Positions 6,799-18,735 of a stretch of DNA of 64,000 bases are shown piece by piece (positions within the stretch are counted from its first letter, which is position 1; every line of letters starts with the position of its first letter). A program made the translations under genes and the position numbers. Source of the DNA: Luteimonas sp. J29 (GTDB taxonomy: Bacteria > Pseudomonadota > Gammaproteobacteria > Xanthomonadales > Xanthomonadaceae); NCBI RefSeq assembly GCF_000472505.1, contig NZ_AWZR01000006.1, positions 124,653 through 188,652 on the forward strand, written 5' to 3'. The notes under the pieces were generated by a model. It made no database searches. It worked only from the letters and a program-made list of their open reading frames with translations, and had not been told where the DNA came from.

Positions 6799-9756
6799 AT
6801 GGCAGACGACCTGCACGCGCCGGGAGGAGGGTCGGCTGCCACCGTACGGCGCGTCGGCGTCGCGGTCGGCCTGCTGCTGATGGCGGGCCTGGCGCTGCTG
6901 CTGCAGCAGGACCGCCAGGCCAGGGTCGCCGCCGCCCATCGCCAGTCGCTGGCGCTCGCGTCGGGCGTGGACCGCCTGCTGCATTACGGACTGCGCAACC
7001 TCGAGCGCGCGCTCAAGGGCATCGCCGCGGACGCCGCCACGTGGAAGTCGGCCGCGCCGGACCAGCGCGATCTGCTGCTCGCGGCCGCGATCGAGGGCGT
7101 GGCCGCGCGCCAGCCGGAACTGCACTCGATCGTGCTCGTCGACGCGCAGGGCAATGCACTTTCCGAAGGCGAGGGGGATCCCGGCTTCCCGCAATGGCGC
7201 GACGGCGGCGGCGATGGCCTGGCCGTGGGGCCGCTGCGCGCCGGTGGCGAGGGCGAGTGGTGGCTGAGCCTGGCGGTCCGGCACGAGCCCGGCCGCTGGC
7301 TGCTTGCCCGCCTGCGCACCGCCGAGCTGGAACGGATGATCCGCGGCCTGGACACCGGCGCGCGCGGACACGTCACCATCCTCGATGCGCAGGGCGTCCT
7401 GCTCGCCCGGGTGCCGTCCGGCGAGGCCGGACCGTTCACCGGCCAGCGCGCGCCGCTGCCGCCGTCCCTGCGCACCGGCGGGAGGACCGGCCTCGAGCGC
7501 GGCGTCAGTCCGTTCGACGGCGTCGAGCGGGCGCGGGGATTCAGCGCCGCGAGCGGCTTCGACCTGGTGGTCGCCGCGGGGATCAGCATCGACGACGCGC
7601 TGGCGGGCTGGCACCGGTTGCTCGGCATCGCGGCGCTGCTGGCCCTGCTGTACTGGATCGGCCTGGCCTACCTGGTGCGGCGCCTGGGCCTGGCCGAGCG
7701 GGCGCACGCCGGCCTGATCGAGGAGCTCGAGGCGCAGGCGGACTGGCTCGACCAGGCCCAGCGCGCCGCGAGCACCGGCGTGTGGCGGATCGAGTCCGAC
7801 GGCGAACACGCGCGCATGTCGCCGCACACCGCGCTGATGTACGGGCTGGATCCGCGCGACGGCGTGTATCCGCTGTCCGACGTGTTCGGCGCCATGCACG
7901 AGGAGGACCGCCCGCGGGTGCAGGAGGAATTCCGGCGCACGGTGGAGGCCGGCGTGCCGTACCTGTCGGAGCATCGCGTGGTGCTCCCCGACGGCAGCGT
8001 GCGCTGGGTCACCGCCCGCGGCGGCATCGCCGGCGGCGATGGACGCACCGGACCGCGCATCACCGGGACCGTGGTCGACGTGACCGACCGCCACCTGGCG
8101 CGCGCGCGCGTGGCGCGCGCCGAAGCCCAGTTCCGCGCACTGTTCGAGCGCAACCCGCTGCCGTTCTGGGTGTTCGACGAGGAAACGCTGCGCTTCCTGG
8201 CCGTGAACGACGCGGCGGCACGCGCCTACGGCTACGACGTGGACGAATTCCTGTCGATGACCATCCTCGACATCCGGCCGCAGGACGAGGCGCCGCAGGT
8301 GGTCGAGACCATCCGGTCGCGCCGCCCGGGGACGGAGACCGACGGCGTATGGACCCACCAGCGCCGCGACGGCAGCCGGTTCACCGCGCGGGTGTTCAGC
8401 AGCAGCATCGAGTTCAATGGCCGGCCCGCGCGGCTGGTGCTGGCCGAGGACATCAGCGACCGCATCGCCTACGAGCGCGAGCTCGCCTGGCGCGCCACCC
8501 ACGACCCGACCACCGGCCTGCAGACGGTGGCCTCGCTCATCGGCGAGCTGGACGCGATGTCGCTGCGCGATTCCAGGGTCCGCTACGCGGTGGCGTTCGT
8601 GCGCCTGCGCGAGATGGAGCGGTTGGCGCCGACCCTGGGCCAGCGGATCAGCGAGAAGCTGCTGCGCGGGATCGCGGCGCGGGTCGAGGCGCTGGGCCGC
8701 GACTACGGGATGGCCGGCTACTGGCCGGGGCAGTCGTTCGTGGTGGTCACGCTGGATCCGTCGCGGTTGCCGGCGCTGATGGCGGCGCTCGAAGCGATGG
8801 TCAACGCCCCGGTCGAACTCGAGGGCGGCGCGCATCCGATCGAGGCCTCGATCGGCATCGCCGAAGGCCCCGAGGCGGGCGAGGCCGCCGAACAGGTGGT
8901 CGGGCACGCCGCGCTGGCCGCGATCCAGGCCTGGCGGGAGCAGGTGCCGACCCTGTCCTACGACCGGACCATGGCGGTGCAGGCGGCCGAGCGCCTGGTG
9001 CTGGCGCGGCGGATCCGCACCGCGCTTGACCAGGAGGAGTTCGAACTGCACTTCCAGCCGATCCAGCGCCTGTCCGACGGCAGGATCGTGGCGCTGGAGG
9101 CGCTGCTGCGCTGGCGCCAGGGCGAAGGCTACGTGCCGCCGGACGTGTTCATCCCGCTGGCCGAGGCCTCCGGCCTGATCGTGCCGATCGGGCGCTGGAC
9201 GCTGGAACAGGCGGCGAGGGCGCACGTGCGGCTGGCGGAGTGCGGCCTCGCCGACGTCGCGATCGCGGTCAACGTCTCGCCGGTGCAGCTGCTGGCCGAC
9301 AACGTCCTGGCGACCATCGACGACCTGCGCAGGCGCCATGCGATCCCGCGCGGCGCGCTGCACGTCGAGCTCACCGAGAGCGTGCTGTTGCGCCGGCCGC
9401 AGGTGGCGCGGATGCGGATGCTGGAGCTGCGCGTGGCAGGGGTGCGGATCTCGATCGACGACTTCGGCACCGGCTTCTCGAGCATGGCCTACCTGCGCAA
9501 CCTGCCGCTGGACTACGTCAAGATCGACCGCGCGTTCGTGCGCGACGTGCACGTCGACCCGCGCAACGCGTCGATCTGCCGGGCCATGTTCGCGCTGGCG
9601 CGCGGCCTCGACCTGGGCACCATCGCCGAGGGCGTGGAATCGGCCGACGAGCTGGCCTGGCTGCGCGCGAACGGCTGCGACCAGGCGCAGGGCTACCACA
9701 TCGGGCGCCCGGTGCCGCTGGAGCAGGTGATCGGGCTGATCCGCGCCGCGGCCTGA
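6799..9756 (+). CDS. membrane PAS-PAS-(degenerate GGDEF)-EAL cyclic-di-GMP phosphodiesterase
   Basis: A 985-aa signalling protein. TM1 is at about aa 17-36, then a periplasmic sensor of about 240 aa, TM2 at about aa 275-298, two PAS domains (about 318-440 and 445-560), a GGDEF-like domain and a C-terminal EAL domain. The GGDEF signature is replaced by WPGQS (in YWPGQSFVVV), so cyclase activity is not expected. The EAL site looks intact: EALLRW at 767, N825 (NVSP), E857/E860 (ELTE), D887-D888 (IDDFGTGFSS), K908 (VKIDR), E944 (EGVES) and the QGYH motif. Family knowledge therefore predicts c-di-GMP hydrolysis, possibly with GTP sensing by the dead GGDEF domain. The ATG has GGAGG 11 nt upstream. 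Confidence 0.93.
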   Translation: MADDLHAPGGGSAATVRRVGVAVGLLLMAGLALLLQQDRQARVAAAHRQSLALASGVDRLLHYGLRNLERALKGIAADAATWKSAAPDQRDLLLAAAIEGVAARQPELHSIVLVDAQGNALSEGEGDPGFPQWRDGGGDGLAVGPLRAGGEGEWWLSLAVRHEPGRWLLARLRTAELERMIRGLDTGARGHVTILDAQGVLLARVPSGEAGPFTGQRAPLPPSLRTGGRTGLERGVSPFDGVERARGFSAASGFDLVVAAGISIDDALAGWHRLLGIAALLALLYWIGLAYLVRRLGLAERAHAGLIEELEAQADWLDQAQRAASTGVWRIESDGEHARMSPHTALMYGLDPRDGVYPLSDVFGAMHEEDRPRVQEEFRRTVEAGVPYLSEHRVVLPDGSVRWVTARGGIAGGDGRTGPRITGTVVDVTDRHLARARVARAEAQFRALFERNPLPFWVFDEETLRFLAVNDAAARAYGYDVDEFLSMTILDIRPQDEAPQVVETIRSRRPGTETDGVWTHQRRDGSRFTARVFSSSIEFNGRPARLVLAEDISDRIAYERELAWRATHDPTTGLQTVASLIGELDAMSLRDSRVRYAVAFVRLREMERLAPTLGQRISEKLLRGIAARVEALGRDYGMAGYWPGQSFVVVTLDPSRLPALMAALEAMVNAPVELEGGAHPIEASIGIAEGPEAGEAAEQVVGHAALAAIQAWREQVPTLSYDRTMAVQAAERLVLARRIRTALDQEEFELHFQPIQRLSDGRIVALEALLRWRQGEGYVPPDVFIPLAEASGLIVPIGRWTLEQAARAHVRLAECGLADVAIAVNVSPVQLLADNVLATIDDLRRRHAIPRGALHVELTESVLLRRPQVARMRMLELRVAGVRISIDDFGTGFSSMAYLRNLPLDYVKIDRAFVRDVHVDPRNASICRAMFALARGLDLGTIAEGVESADELAWLRANGCDQAQGYHIGRPVPLEQVIGLIRAAA

Positions 9757-9786
9757 ACCGCGGCGCGGGCCGCCCGGCCGGCGCCG

Positions 9787-12660
<2,874 letters not shown>

Positions 12661-12734
12661 GGCGGAAGGCACCTGGGTTCGGGGACGCGGGACGGCGCGC
12701 GTGCAGGGCGCAGGCGGTCGTCTGCGGTGGTGCC

Positions 12735-12926
12735 CCTCTGTCCTTCTGCCTGAGAGTTTGGAACCGCGTGGGTTGGCCGCGTGGTTCGTGCCCCTTCGGC
12801 GCCGGTTCCGGCAGTGCCGGGCGGTCTCTCCAGAGTGTTGGTCGCGTGCGGTGGTATCGGGCCTGAGCGATTACGGGCGTTTGCGCCTTCGGCAGCGGGG
12901 CCGGGGCCCGCGCTTCTCCCACCGCA
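12735..12926 (-). promoter_or_regulatory. tandem glycine riboswitch upstream of gcvP
   Basis: Read on the minus strand, two glycine aptamers are recognisable. Aptamer 1 (about 12926-12847) has GGTGGGAGAAGC, GCCGAAGGCGCAA, ATCGCTCAGGCCC and a closing ACCACCGC pairing with GCGGTGG. Aptamer 2 (about 12836-12735) has CTCTGGAGAG, GCCGAAGGGGC, ACTCTCAGGCAGAAGG and the closing GGACAGAGG. The conserved CCGAAGG and CTCAGGC cores in both copies are the family signature. The element lies between a TATAAT box and the gcvP start, where it would turn on glycine catabolism cooperatively. Confidence 0.92.
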
Positions 12927-12935
12927 GCGGCGTGG

Positions 12936-12941
12936 ATTATA
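12936..12941 (-). promoter_or_regulatory. -10 box for the glycine riboswitch/gcvP transcript
   Basis: A perfect TATAAT on the minus strand (GGGTATAATCC), 9 bp before the first stem of riboswitch aptamer 1, so transcription would begin at the start of the aptamer. No good -35 hexamer is seen at 16-18 bp in the surrounding GC-rich sequence. Confidence 0.7.
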
Positions 12942-13175
12942 CCCGCCGGCCCCTGCCGCCGGGGTCGGCGCGGGGGATCGGCGCGGGGGATCGGCGCGTG
13001 GCTTGTTAATCTTGTGCGTCCCCCCGAGCCGTCGCGGTCCCCGCGTGAATCCTGTCGTCTGTTCCCCGTCCCGGCCCGGCGCGGCGCGCCGAGGCCTCCG
13101 CGGCGTGCCCGGCCGGTGCGCCGGACGCCTTGGCCCCGCCATCGGCGGGGCAGCCGCGGCGCCGGGAGGCGGGCG

Positions 13176-14423
13176 ATGAGCGCGCGCATCCCCGGGCAGC
13201 GCACCCTCGCCCTGCTGCTGGCGGGGCTGGCCATGTTCGGCCCGTTCTCGATCGACATGATCTTCCCGGCGTTCCCGGCGATGGGTGTCGACCTGGGCGC
13301 GGACAAGCTGGCGATGCAGCAGACCATCAGCATCTACCTGGTCGCCTACGCGCTGATGAGCCTGGTCCACGGCCCGCTGTCGGACCTGCTCGGGCGGCGA
13401 CGGGTGATCCTGACCGGGCTGGTCGTCTTCGCCTTCGCCTCGGCCGGCTGCGCGCTGTCCACCGACATGCCCACGCTGCTGGCGTTCCGCGCCCTGCAGG
13501 GGCTGTCGGCCGGCGTGGGCCTGATCGTCGGTCGCGCGGTGATCCGCGACGTGCTGCATGGCCACGACGCGCAGCGGCTGATGAGCCAGGTGTCGATGAT
13601 CTTCGGCGCCGCCCCGGCGATCGCGCCGATCGTGGGCGGCTGGCTGCTGGGCTGGGGGCGGTGGACGCTGATCTTCTGGTTCCTGGTCGGCTTCACCGGG
13701 CTGCTGTGGCTGGCGACCTGGCGTTGGCTGCCCGAGACCCTGCCGCCGGACGCGCGGCTGGCGCCGTCGCCGCGGCGGCTGCTGCGCGACTACGCGTGGA
13801 TCGCGCTCAACCCGCGCTTCCAGCGCCTGGCCGCGGCCGGTGCGTTCAACTTCGGCGCGCTGTTCCTGTACATCGCCTCGGCACCGGCGTTCGTGCTCGA
13901 CCTGCTGCGGCTGGACGAACGCAGCTTCGGCTGGTTCTTCATCCCGACGATCAGCGGGATGATGGTCGGCGCCTACGTGTCGGGGCGCACCGCGGGACGG
14001 GTCAGCGGGCCGCGCCTGGTGGAGATCGGCTTCGCCTGCAGCGCCGTGGCGATGCTGGCCAACATCGCGTACAGCGTGCTGGCCGCGCAGCCGGCGATCC
14101 CGTGGGCGGTGCTGCCGATGGTCGGCAACGCGTTCGGCATCGCCCTGGTGTTCCCGATCGTGACCCTGTCGATCCTCGACATGTACCCGCGCCACCGCGG
14201 CTCGGCCTCGTCGCTGCAGGCGTTCACCGGGCTGGTGCTCAACGCGGTGCTGGCCGGCGTGGTCTCGCCGCTGGTGAGCCACGACCCGGTCATGCTGGCG
14301 GTGCCGGCGGCCGGTTTCGTGCTGCTGGGCTGGGCGATGTGGCGCTGGGAATCGCGCCGCGCGGCGCCGCCGTCCGCGGGCCAGGCGCCGCCGGTGGAAC
14401 TGGAGCCGACCGGGCAGCTCTAG
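13176..14423 (+). CDS. Bcr/CflA-family multidrug efflux MFS transporter
   Basis: A 415-aa inner-membrane proton antiporter of the DHA1 drug-exporter type with 12 predicted membrane segments. The N-terminus (LALLLAGLAMFGPFSIDMIF) is typical of Bcr/CflA. MFS motif A is GPLSDLLGRRRVIL between TM2 and TM3, and motif B-like FRALQGLSAGVGLIVGRAVI follows. The start at 13176 is supported by GGGAGG 7 nt upstream. It stands alone between the divergent riboswitch-gcvP unit and a convergent protease gene. The substrate is unknown; family members export bicyclomycin, chloramphenicol or sulfonamides. Confidence 0.92.
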   Translation: MSARIPGQRTLALLLAGLAMFGPFSIDMIFPAFPAMGVDLGADKLAMQQTISIYLVAYALMSLVHGPLSDLLGRRRVILTGLVVFAFASAGCALSTDMPTLLAFRALQGLSAGVGLIVGRAVIRDVLHGHDAQRLMSQVSMIFGAAPAIAPIVGGWLLGWGRWTLIFWFLVGFTGLLWLATWRWLPETLPPDARLAPSPRRLLRDYAWIALNPRFQRLAAAGAFNFGALFLYIASAPAFVLDLLRLDERSFGWFFIPTISGMMVGAYVSGRTAGRVSGPRLVEIGFACSAVAMLANIAYSVLAAQPAIPWAVLPMVGNAFGIALVFPIVTLSILDMYPRHRGSASSLQAFTGLVLNAVLAGVVSPLVSHDPVMLAVPAAGFVLLGWAMWRWESRRAAPPSAGQAPPVELEPTGQL

Positions 14424-14427
14424 GCCG

Positions 14428-14444
14428 CGCGCCGCATCGGCGCG
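14428..14444. terminator. short hairpin between convergent genes
   Basis: CGCGCCG-CAT-CGGCGCG forms a perfect 7-bp stem with a 3-nt loop in the 27-bp gap between the MFS stop and the convergent protease stop. There is no T-run on either side, so intrinsic termination is uncertain. Confidence 0.3.
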
Positions 14445-14450
14445 GGCGCG

Positions 14451-15923
14451 TCAGCGGCGCGGGTCGAGCGGATGGGCGCCGTTGCGGCGCCGCGGTGCGG
14501 CCGGCACCGGCGCCAGGTACTGCTGGATGCGCGGGAACACCAGGTCCAGGCGCGAGTACCAGTCGCGGTTGCCGGAATCGGCGAGGCTGCCGGAGTTCGG
14601 GCATGCCGCGTATCCGCCGTACAGGCCGCCGTGCAGGCGGTAGCTGCCGTCGTTGCCGCGCACGAACAGGCCCGACCCGCTGCTGCCCCCCTCGGTGGTC
14701 CCGGACAGCCAGCCCACCGCGCGCATGCCCGGCTCGTCGTCGGCCGGCACGTGGCGGCCGAACGACACCTTCTTCGCGTCGCCCGACGGATGGTGGATCG
14801 CCACCACGTCCGCGCCCGTGGGCAGGCCGGCCGCGTCCCAGCCGGCGAAGGTCGCGCCCGCCGGCGCCGGGTTGCGCAGGCGCAGCAGCATCGCGTCGGT
14901 GTGCTCGTCGTCGAACAGGACGTCGGCGCCGCCGCCGAGGGTGGCGCGGCTGGTGGACGTGCCGCTGTTGCACGAGGCCGCTTCGTAGTTCCAGTAGGTC
15001 GTCAGGCTGGCCGCCACGCGCGCCATGTCCTGCGCCGGCACGTCGCCGGAGCCGCCGGCGAAGCAGTGCCGGGCGGTCCAGAAGTAGGGGACCTGGGTGG
15101 ACGGGTCGGTGTCGTTGAGCAGGGTGCCGGTGCAGATGTAGGCACCGATGGCCGTGCCGTTGCTGCGGTAGAGGTTGAACACCATGTGCGCGACGGCGTC
15201 CTTGGCCCGGACGAAGTCCGCGCCGAGTTCGCCGACCTTGCACGCCGTGTCGATGTTGCAGGCGCCGGACTCGCCGAGCTTCTCGAGGATCTTGAAGTCG
15301 CTGCGGCTGTTGGTCACCAGGTGGGCGACCTGCGGCACGGCGATGCGCGGCGCGCCGGGGTCCGAGCCGGCCGGGACGAAGACCTCGATGGTCTGGGTCT
15401 CGCCGTCGGTGGCCGGGGTCCAGTACAGGCCGCCGGGGTCGAGCGCGCGCAGCGCCTCGGCACCGGGTATCCGCACGATCTCGCCCAGCGGCAGTTCCGA
15501 GCCGCGCACGCGCAGCTCGGCGTCCGCCGGCAGTCCCTGCAGCGACAGCCCGGCCCGCAGGCCCATCGCCACCGGCGACGTCACTTCCAGGGTCGCCACC
15601 CGGCCGCCCGCGACCGCGCGCCACTGCAGCTCCAGCGGGACGGCCTTGCCGGCCGGCGCCGCGCGGCCCACGCCGATCTGGACCGGCGTCGGCCGGCGCC
15701 GGTCGCGGGCGCGGTTGGCGTCGTCCAGCGCCACCAGCTGCGCCAGCGGGACCTCGGGAAAGCGCACCCGGGTCGCCAGCGACGGGTCGAAGGCGGCGTC
15801 GCGCCAGGCCAGCTTCGCCGGCGGCGCGGACCGGCTGCGCTCGCCGTCCACCCGCGGCAGGTCGGCGGCGAAGGAGGTGGCCGCGCAGGCGGCCACGCAG
15901 AGCGCGAGCAGGAGTCTGGACAT
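14451..15923 (-). CDS. secreted trypsin-fold serine endopeptidase (Achromobacter protease I-like)
   Basis: A 490-aa exported protease. The signal peptide covers aa 1-19 (MSRLLLALCVAACAATSFA). A propeptide-like segment of about 190 aa precedes the catalytic domain. The S1 triad is visible as H286 (TARHC), D343 (DDEHTDAMLL) and S415 (GGSSGSGLF). The paired cysteines ACNID, ICTGT and AACP and the GGSSGS nucleophile context resemble lysyl endopeptidase (API) of Achromobacter and Lysobacter. Primary specificity cannot be fixed by eye. No extra C-terminal domain is present. It lies next to an M2 peptidase gene on the same strand, which suggests an extracellular or periplasmic peptide-degrading locus. 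Confidence 0.88.
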   Translation of the reverse strand: MSRLLLALCVAACAATSFAADLPRVDGERSRSAPPAKLAWRDAAFDPSLATRVRFPEVPLAQLVALDDANRARDRRRPTPVQIGVGRAAPAGKAVPLELQWRAVAGGRVATLEVTSPVAMGLRAGLSLQGLPADAELRVRGSELPLGEIVRIPGAEALRALDPGGLYWTPATDGETQTIEVFVPAGSDPGAPRIAVPQVAHLVTNSRSDFKILEKLGESGACNIDTACKVGELGADFVRAKDAVAHMVFNLYRSNGTAIGAYICTGTLLNDTDPSTQVPYFWTARHCFAGGSGDVPAQDMARVAASLTTYWNYEAASCNSGTSTSRATLGGGADVLFDDEHTDAMLLRLRNPAPAGATFAGWDAAGLPTGADVVAIHHPSGDAKKVSFGRHVPADDEPGMRAVGWLSGTTEGGSSGSGLFVRGNDGSYRLHGGLYGGYAACPNSGSLADSGNRDWYSRLDLVFPRIQQYLAPVPAAPRRRNGAHPLDPRR

Positions 15924-15958
15924 GGCGTTCGGACGGGTTCGGGAAGGAGCTCGGGCGC

Positions 15959-15986
15959 GCGGGGCGGGCGCTGGAGCCCGCCCCGC
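15959..15986 (-). terminator. hairpin after the M2 peptidase gene
   Basis: An 11-bp perfect stem (core GGGGCGGGC / GCCCGCCCC) with a 6-nt loop begins 7 nt after the M2 peptidase stop, reading on the minus strand. It lacks a T-run, so it may stabilise the 3' end or attenuate transcription rather than terminate it fully. Confidence 0.4.
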
Positions 15987-15993
15987 CGACGGG

Positions 15994-18006
15994 TCAGCCG
16001 TTGTCGGCGGCGGGCGCGGGGGCCGGCGCGGGCGCCGGCGCCTGCCAGCCGCACGAGCGGCCTTCGTTCTGCTGCTTGAGCCACTCCTGCAGCGGCGCGA
16101 AGTACTCGAGCACCGCCGAGGCGTCCATGGTCTCGCCGCCGGTCAGCTCCTTCATCGTCTGCTGCCACGGCTGGCTGGCGCCCTTGGACAGCATCGCCCA
16201 GAACTTCTCGCCCGCGGCCTTGTTGCCGGCGAAGGTGCACTCGTACAGCGGACCCTGGTGGCCGGCCGCGTCGCACAGCGCCTTGTAGAACTGGAACTGC
16301 AGCACGTGCGAGAGGAAGTAGCGGGTGTAGGGCGTGTTGCCCGGCACGTGGTACTTGGCGCCCGGGTCGAAGAAGTCCTCGCCGCGCGGCGCCACCGGCG
16401 CCACGCCCTGGTACTTCGCCTTCAGTTCCCACCAGGCCTGGTTGTAGCGGTCCGGGGTGATCGAGCCGTCGAACACGCCCCACCGCCAGCGGTCGATCAT
16501 CAGACCGAAGGGCATGAACGCCACCTTCGCCAGCGCCATGCGCATCTGCGCGTTGACCAGGGCCTCCTGGCTGGTCTGCTGGTCGCCGACCAGGCCGATC
16601 GACTTCAGGTAGGCCGGGGTCATGGCCAGCTCGATCGTGTCGCCGATCGCTTCGTGGAAGCCGTCGTGGGCGCCGGCCTGGAACAGCGGCGGCAGGTGGT
16701 TGTAGGCCAGGTAGTAGTACACGTGGCCCAGCTCGTGGTAGATGGTGAAGAAGTCCTCTTCGTTGGGCTTGATGCACATCTTGGTGCGCACGTCGGGCGA
16801 CTTGCCGTCCTCGCCGCCCATGTTCATGTCCCAGGCGCTGGCGTGGCAGACCACGTCGCGGTCGCGCGGCTTGATGAACTGGGTCTTCTCCCAGTAGCTC
16901 TCCGGCAGCTTCGGCATGCCGAGCGAGACGTAGAACTCCTCGGCCTGGCGGGTCATCTGCCTGGCGCTCTCGAGCTGCGCGGCGCGCACCACCTCGGCGC
17001 GGCGCTCGCTGTCGATCAGCGCGTTCTCCCTGGCCAGGCGCGCGTTGAGTTCGGACTGGTAGCGGCGTTCGAGCGCGCCGCCGACGTCGAGGTCGGCGCC
17101 GGCCTGCTGCTGGCTGTAGGGCGCGAGGATGTCCCAGAGGTTGCCCCAGTCCTGCTGCCACATGTTGCCCATCAGGTGCGCCGGCAGCAGCCCGTCGACC
17201 GAACCGCGGCCCGGGTACTGCGCCTCCAGGCGGGCGCGGGCGTAGCAGTGCAGCTGTTCGTACAGCGGCTTGACCTGGCCCCACAGGCGGTCGGTCTCGG
17301 CCGCGAGTTCGACCGGCGACATGTCGTAGCCCGAACGCCACATCTCGCCGGCGTCGGCGTAGCCCAGTTCGCGCGCGCCCTCGTTGACCAGCTCCACGAA
17401 GCGCACGTAATCCTCGCGCATTGGCCGCGAGATCGAATGCCAGCCCTGCCATGCGTCGAGCTGGGCCTCGTAGCTGCGGTCCTTGGCCAGCACGTCTTCC
17501 AGCGCGCCGAGCTGGCGGCAGCTGGACGGATCCTCCGGGTTGGAGCAGTAGGTGCCGGCGCCGTACATGCCCTCCATGCGGGTGGCGATGCGGGTGAGCT
17601 CGGCCAGCTTCTGCGGGTCGCGCGGCGCCGGCATCGAGGTGCCGAGCTTGAGCAGGTTGATCGCGCGCGCGGTCTCGGGCGACATGTCCTGGCCCTCGAA
17701 CCTGCGCGCCTGCTCGATCCACGCGTTGAGCGAGGTCAGGAACTTCTCGTTGGCCTTGGCCGCGAGCAGCTGGCTGTCGTCGATGATGTAGGTGTTCGAC
17801 AGCCACTGCGCCGCGGTGAGTTCCGGGTACATCTCCTTGAGTTCGGCATTGACGCGGGCGATGAACGCATCGGCGGTCTCGTCCTGCGGCGCGGGCCGGG
17901 TCGTGCCGGGCGCGGCGGCGTCGGTCGCGGTGGGTTCGCGCTGGCAGGCGGACAGGGCGAGGCTGGCGGCGATCGCCAGGACGAGCATGGGTCGGTGGTG
18001 TTTCAC
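15994..18006 (-). CDS. M2-family peptidyl-dipeptidase (angiotensin-converting-enzyme-like), lipoprotein
   Basis: A 670-aa zinc dipeptidyl carboxypeptidase. Zinc ligands H424 and H428 (HELGH) and E452 (HEAIGD) are 24 residues apart, the exact ACE spacing. The N-terminus is a lipoprotein signal with lipobox LSAC, so it is probably anchored in an envelope membrane. The C-terminus ends in a repetitive Pro-Ala tail (APAPAPAP). I chose the GTG at 18006 (VKHHRPMLV) because it gives a normal charged signal-peptide start with GGGA upstream; an ATG at 18027 and another at 17988 are alternatives. Xanthomonas encodes a well-known ACE homologue of this type. It would release dipeptides from the C-terminus of peptides in the periplasm. 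Confidence 0.93.
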   Translation of the reverse strand: MKHHRPMLVLAIAASLALSACQREPTATDAAAPGTTRPAPQDETADAFIARVNAELKEMYPELTAAQWLSNTYIIDDSQLLAAKANEKFLTSLNAWIEQARRFEGQDMSPETARAINLLKLGTSMPAPRDPQKLAELTRIATRMEGMYGAGTYCSNPEDPSSCRQLGALEDVLAKDRSYEAQLDAWQGWHSISRPMREDYVRFVELVNEGARELGYADAGEMWRSGYDMSPVELAAETDRLWGQVKPLYEQLHCYARARLEAQYPGRGSVDGLLPAHLMGNMWQQDWGNLWDILAPYSQQQAGADLDVGGALERRYQSELNARLARENALIDSERRAEVVRAAQLESARQMTRQAEEFYVSLGMPKLPESYWEKTQFIKPRDRDVVCHASAWDMNMGGEDGKSPDVRTKMCIKPNEEDFFTIYHELGHVYYYLAYNHLPPLFQAGAHDGFHEAIGDTIELAMTPAYLKSIGLVGDQQTSQEALVNAQMRMALAKVAFMPFGLMIDRWRWGVFDGSITPDRYNQAWWELKAKYQGVAPVAPRGEDFFDPGAKYHVPGNTPYTRYFLSHVLQFQFYKALCDAAGHQGPLYECTFAGNKAAGEKFWAMLSKGASQPWQQTMKELTGGETMDASAVLEYFAPLQEWLKQQNEGRSCGWQAPAPAPAPAPAADNG

Positions 18007-18106
18007 GGCGTTTCCCGCGGGATGCACGAAGGCGTTGCGCGCAGGCTAGGGCGCGCGCGGGGGACGACGCAAGTGCGATCGGGCGCAGGCCGCGCCGCGG
18101 CCGCGC

Positions 18107-18616
18107 TCAGGCGCGCGGGATGCGCAGGCGGCGCTCGCCGTCGACCAGCCCACGGGCCTGCAGCCAGGCCCACGCCGCGTCCGCGTCGCGCTCGACGTAG
18201 GCGCGCGCGCTGCCGAGGCGGAAGGTGTAGCCCCAGGCATCCATGTCGGCGAGGATGCGGTCGCGCCCCACTCCCGGGATGGCGTCGCCGAGCAGCGCCT
18301 GCAGCACGCACACCGCGTCTTCTTCCTCGACCGAATCGGTCGCGTCGGTGTGCACGGCCCGGCGCCGTTCCGGCGGCAGCACGACCAGGTGGCAGGCCTC
18401 GTGCAGCAGCGAGTGCAGCGGGGTGTCGCCGCGCGCGTACACGACGCAGCCGACGATGCCGGCCTCGGGTTCCCCCCAGTAGCTGCCGGGGATCGGCGCG
18501 TCGTCGGCCACGCGGCGCAGCTCCAGCCCGTAGCGCGCGAGCAGCCCGGCGACGTGCGATCCGTCGACGTCGCGCAGCAGCAGGACGCCGTGGGCTTGGG
18601 GAAGGGGCGCGGTCAT
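18107..18616 (-). CDS. uncharacterised protein with HExxH motif (putative metallopeptidase)
   Basis: A 169-aa protein I do not recognise as a named family. It contains HEACH at aa 72-76 preceded by a hydrophobic-helical TPLHSLL, the pattern of a zincin active-site helix. An acidic segment (SVEEED, aa 96-101) follows about 20 residues later and could supply a third ligand. There is no signal peptide or membrane segment. The overall pattern (H-E-x-x-H, then a region with E, then a helical C-terminus) resembles small cytosolic metallopeptidase-like proteins. The start is the ATG at 18616. It is downstream of minE on the same strand, 119 bp away, so it may be a separate unit. Confidence 0.75.
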   Translation of the reverse strand: MTAPLPQAHGVLLLRDVDGSHVAGLLARYGLELRRVADDAPIPGSYWGEPEAGIVGCVVYARGDTPLHSLLHEACHLVVLPPERRRAVHTDATDSVEEEDAVCVLQALLGDAIPGVGRDRILADMDAWGYTFRLGSARAYVERDADAAWAWLQARGLVDGERRLRIPRA

Positions 18617-18735
18617 CGGGGCTGGCGGCCGGGGTCGCGGGGATGGCCGGCGCCGCGCCTGCGGTCGCCGGATCTTGGGGGCATCGCCCGCGGCGCGGGC
18701 GTGCGGGCGGCGGCATGCCCGCCGCCGTGCCGGGG

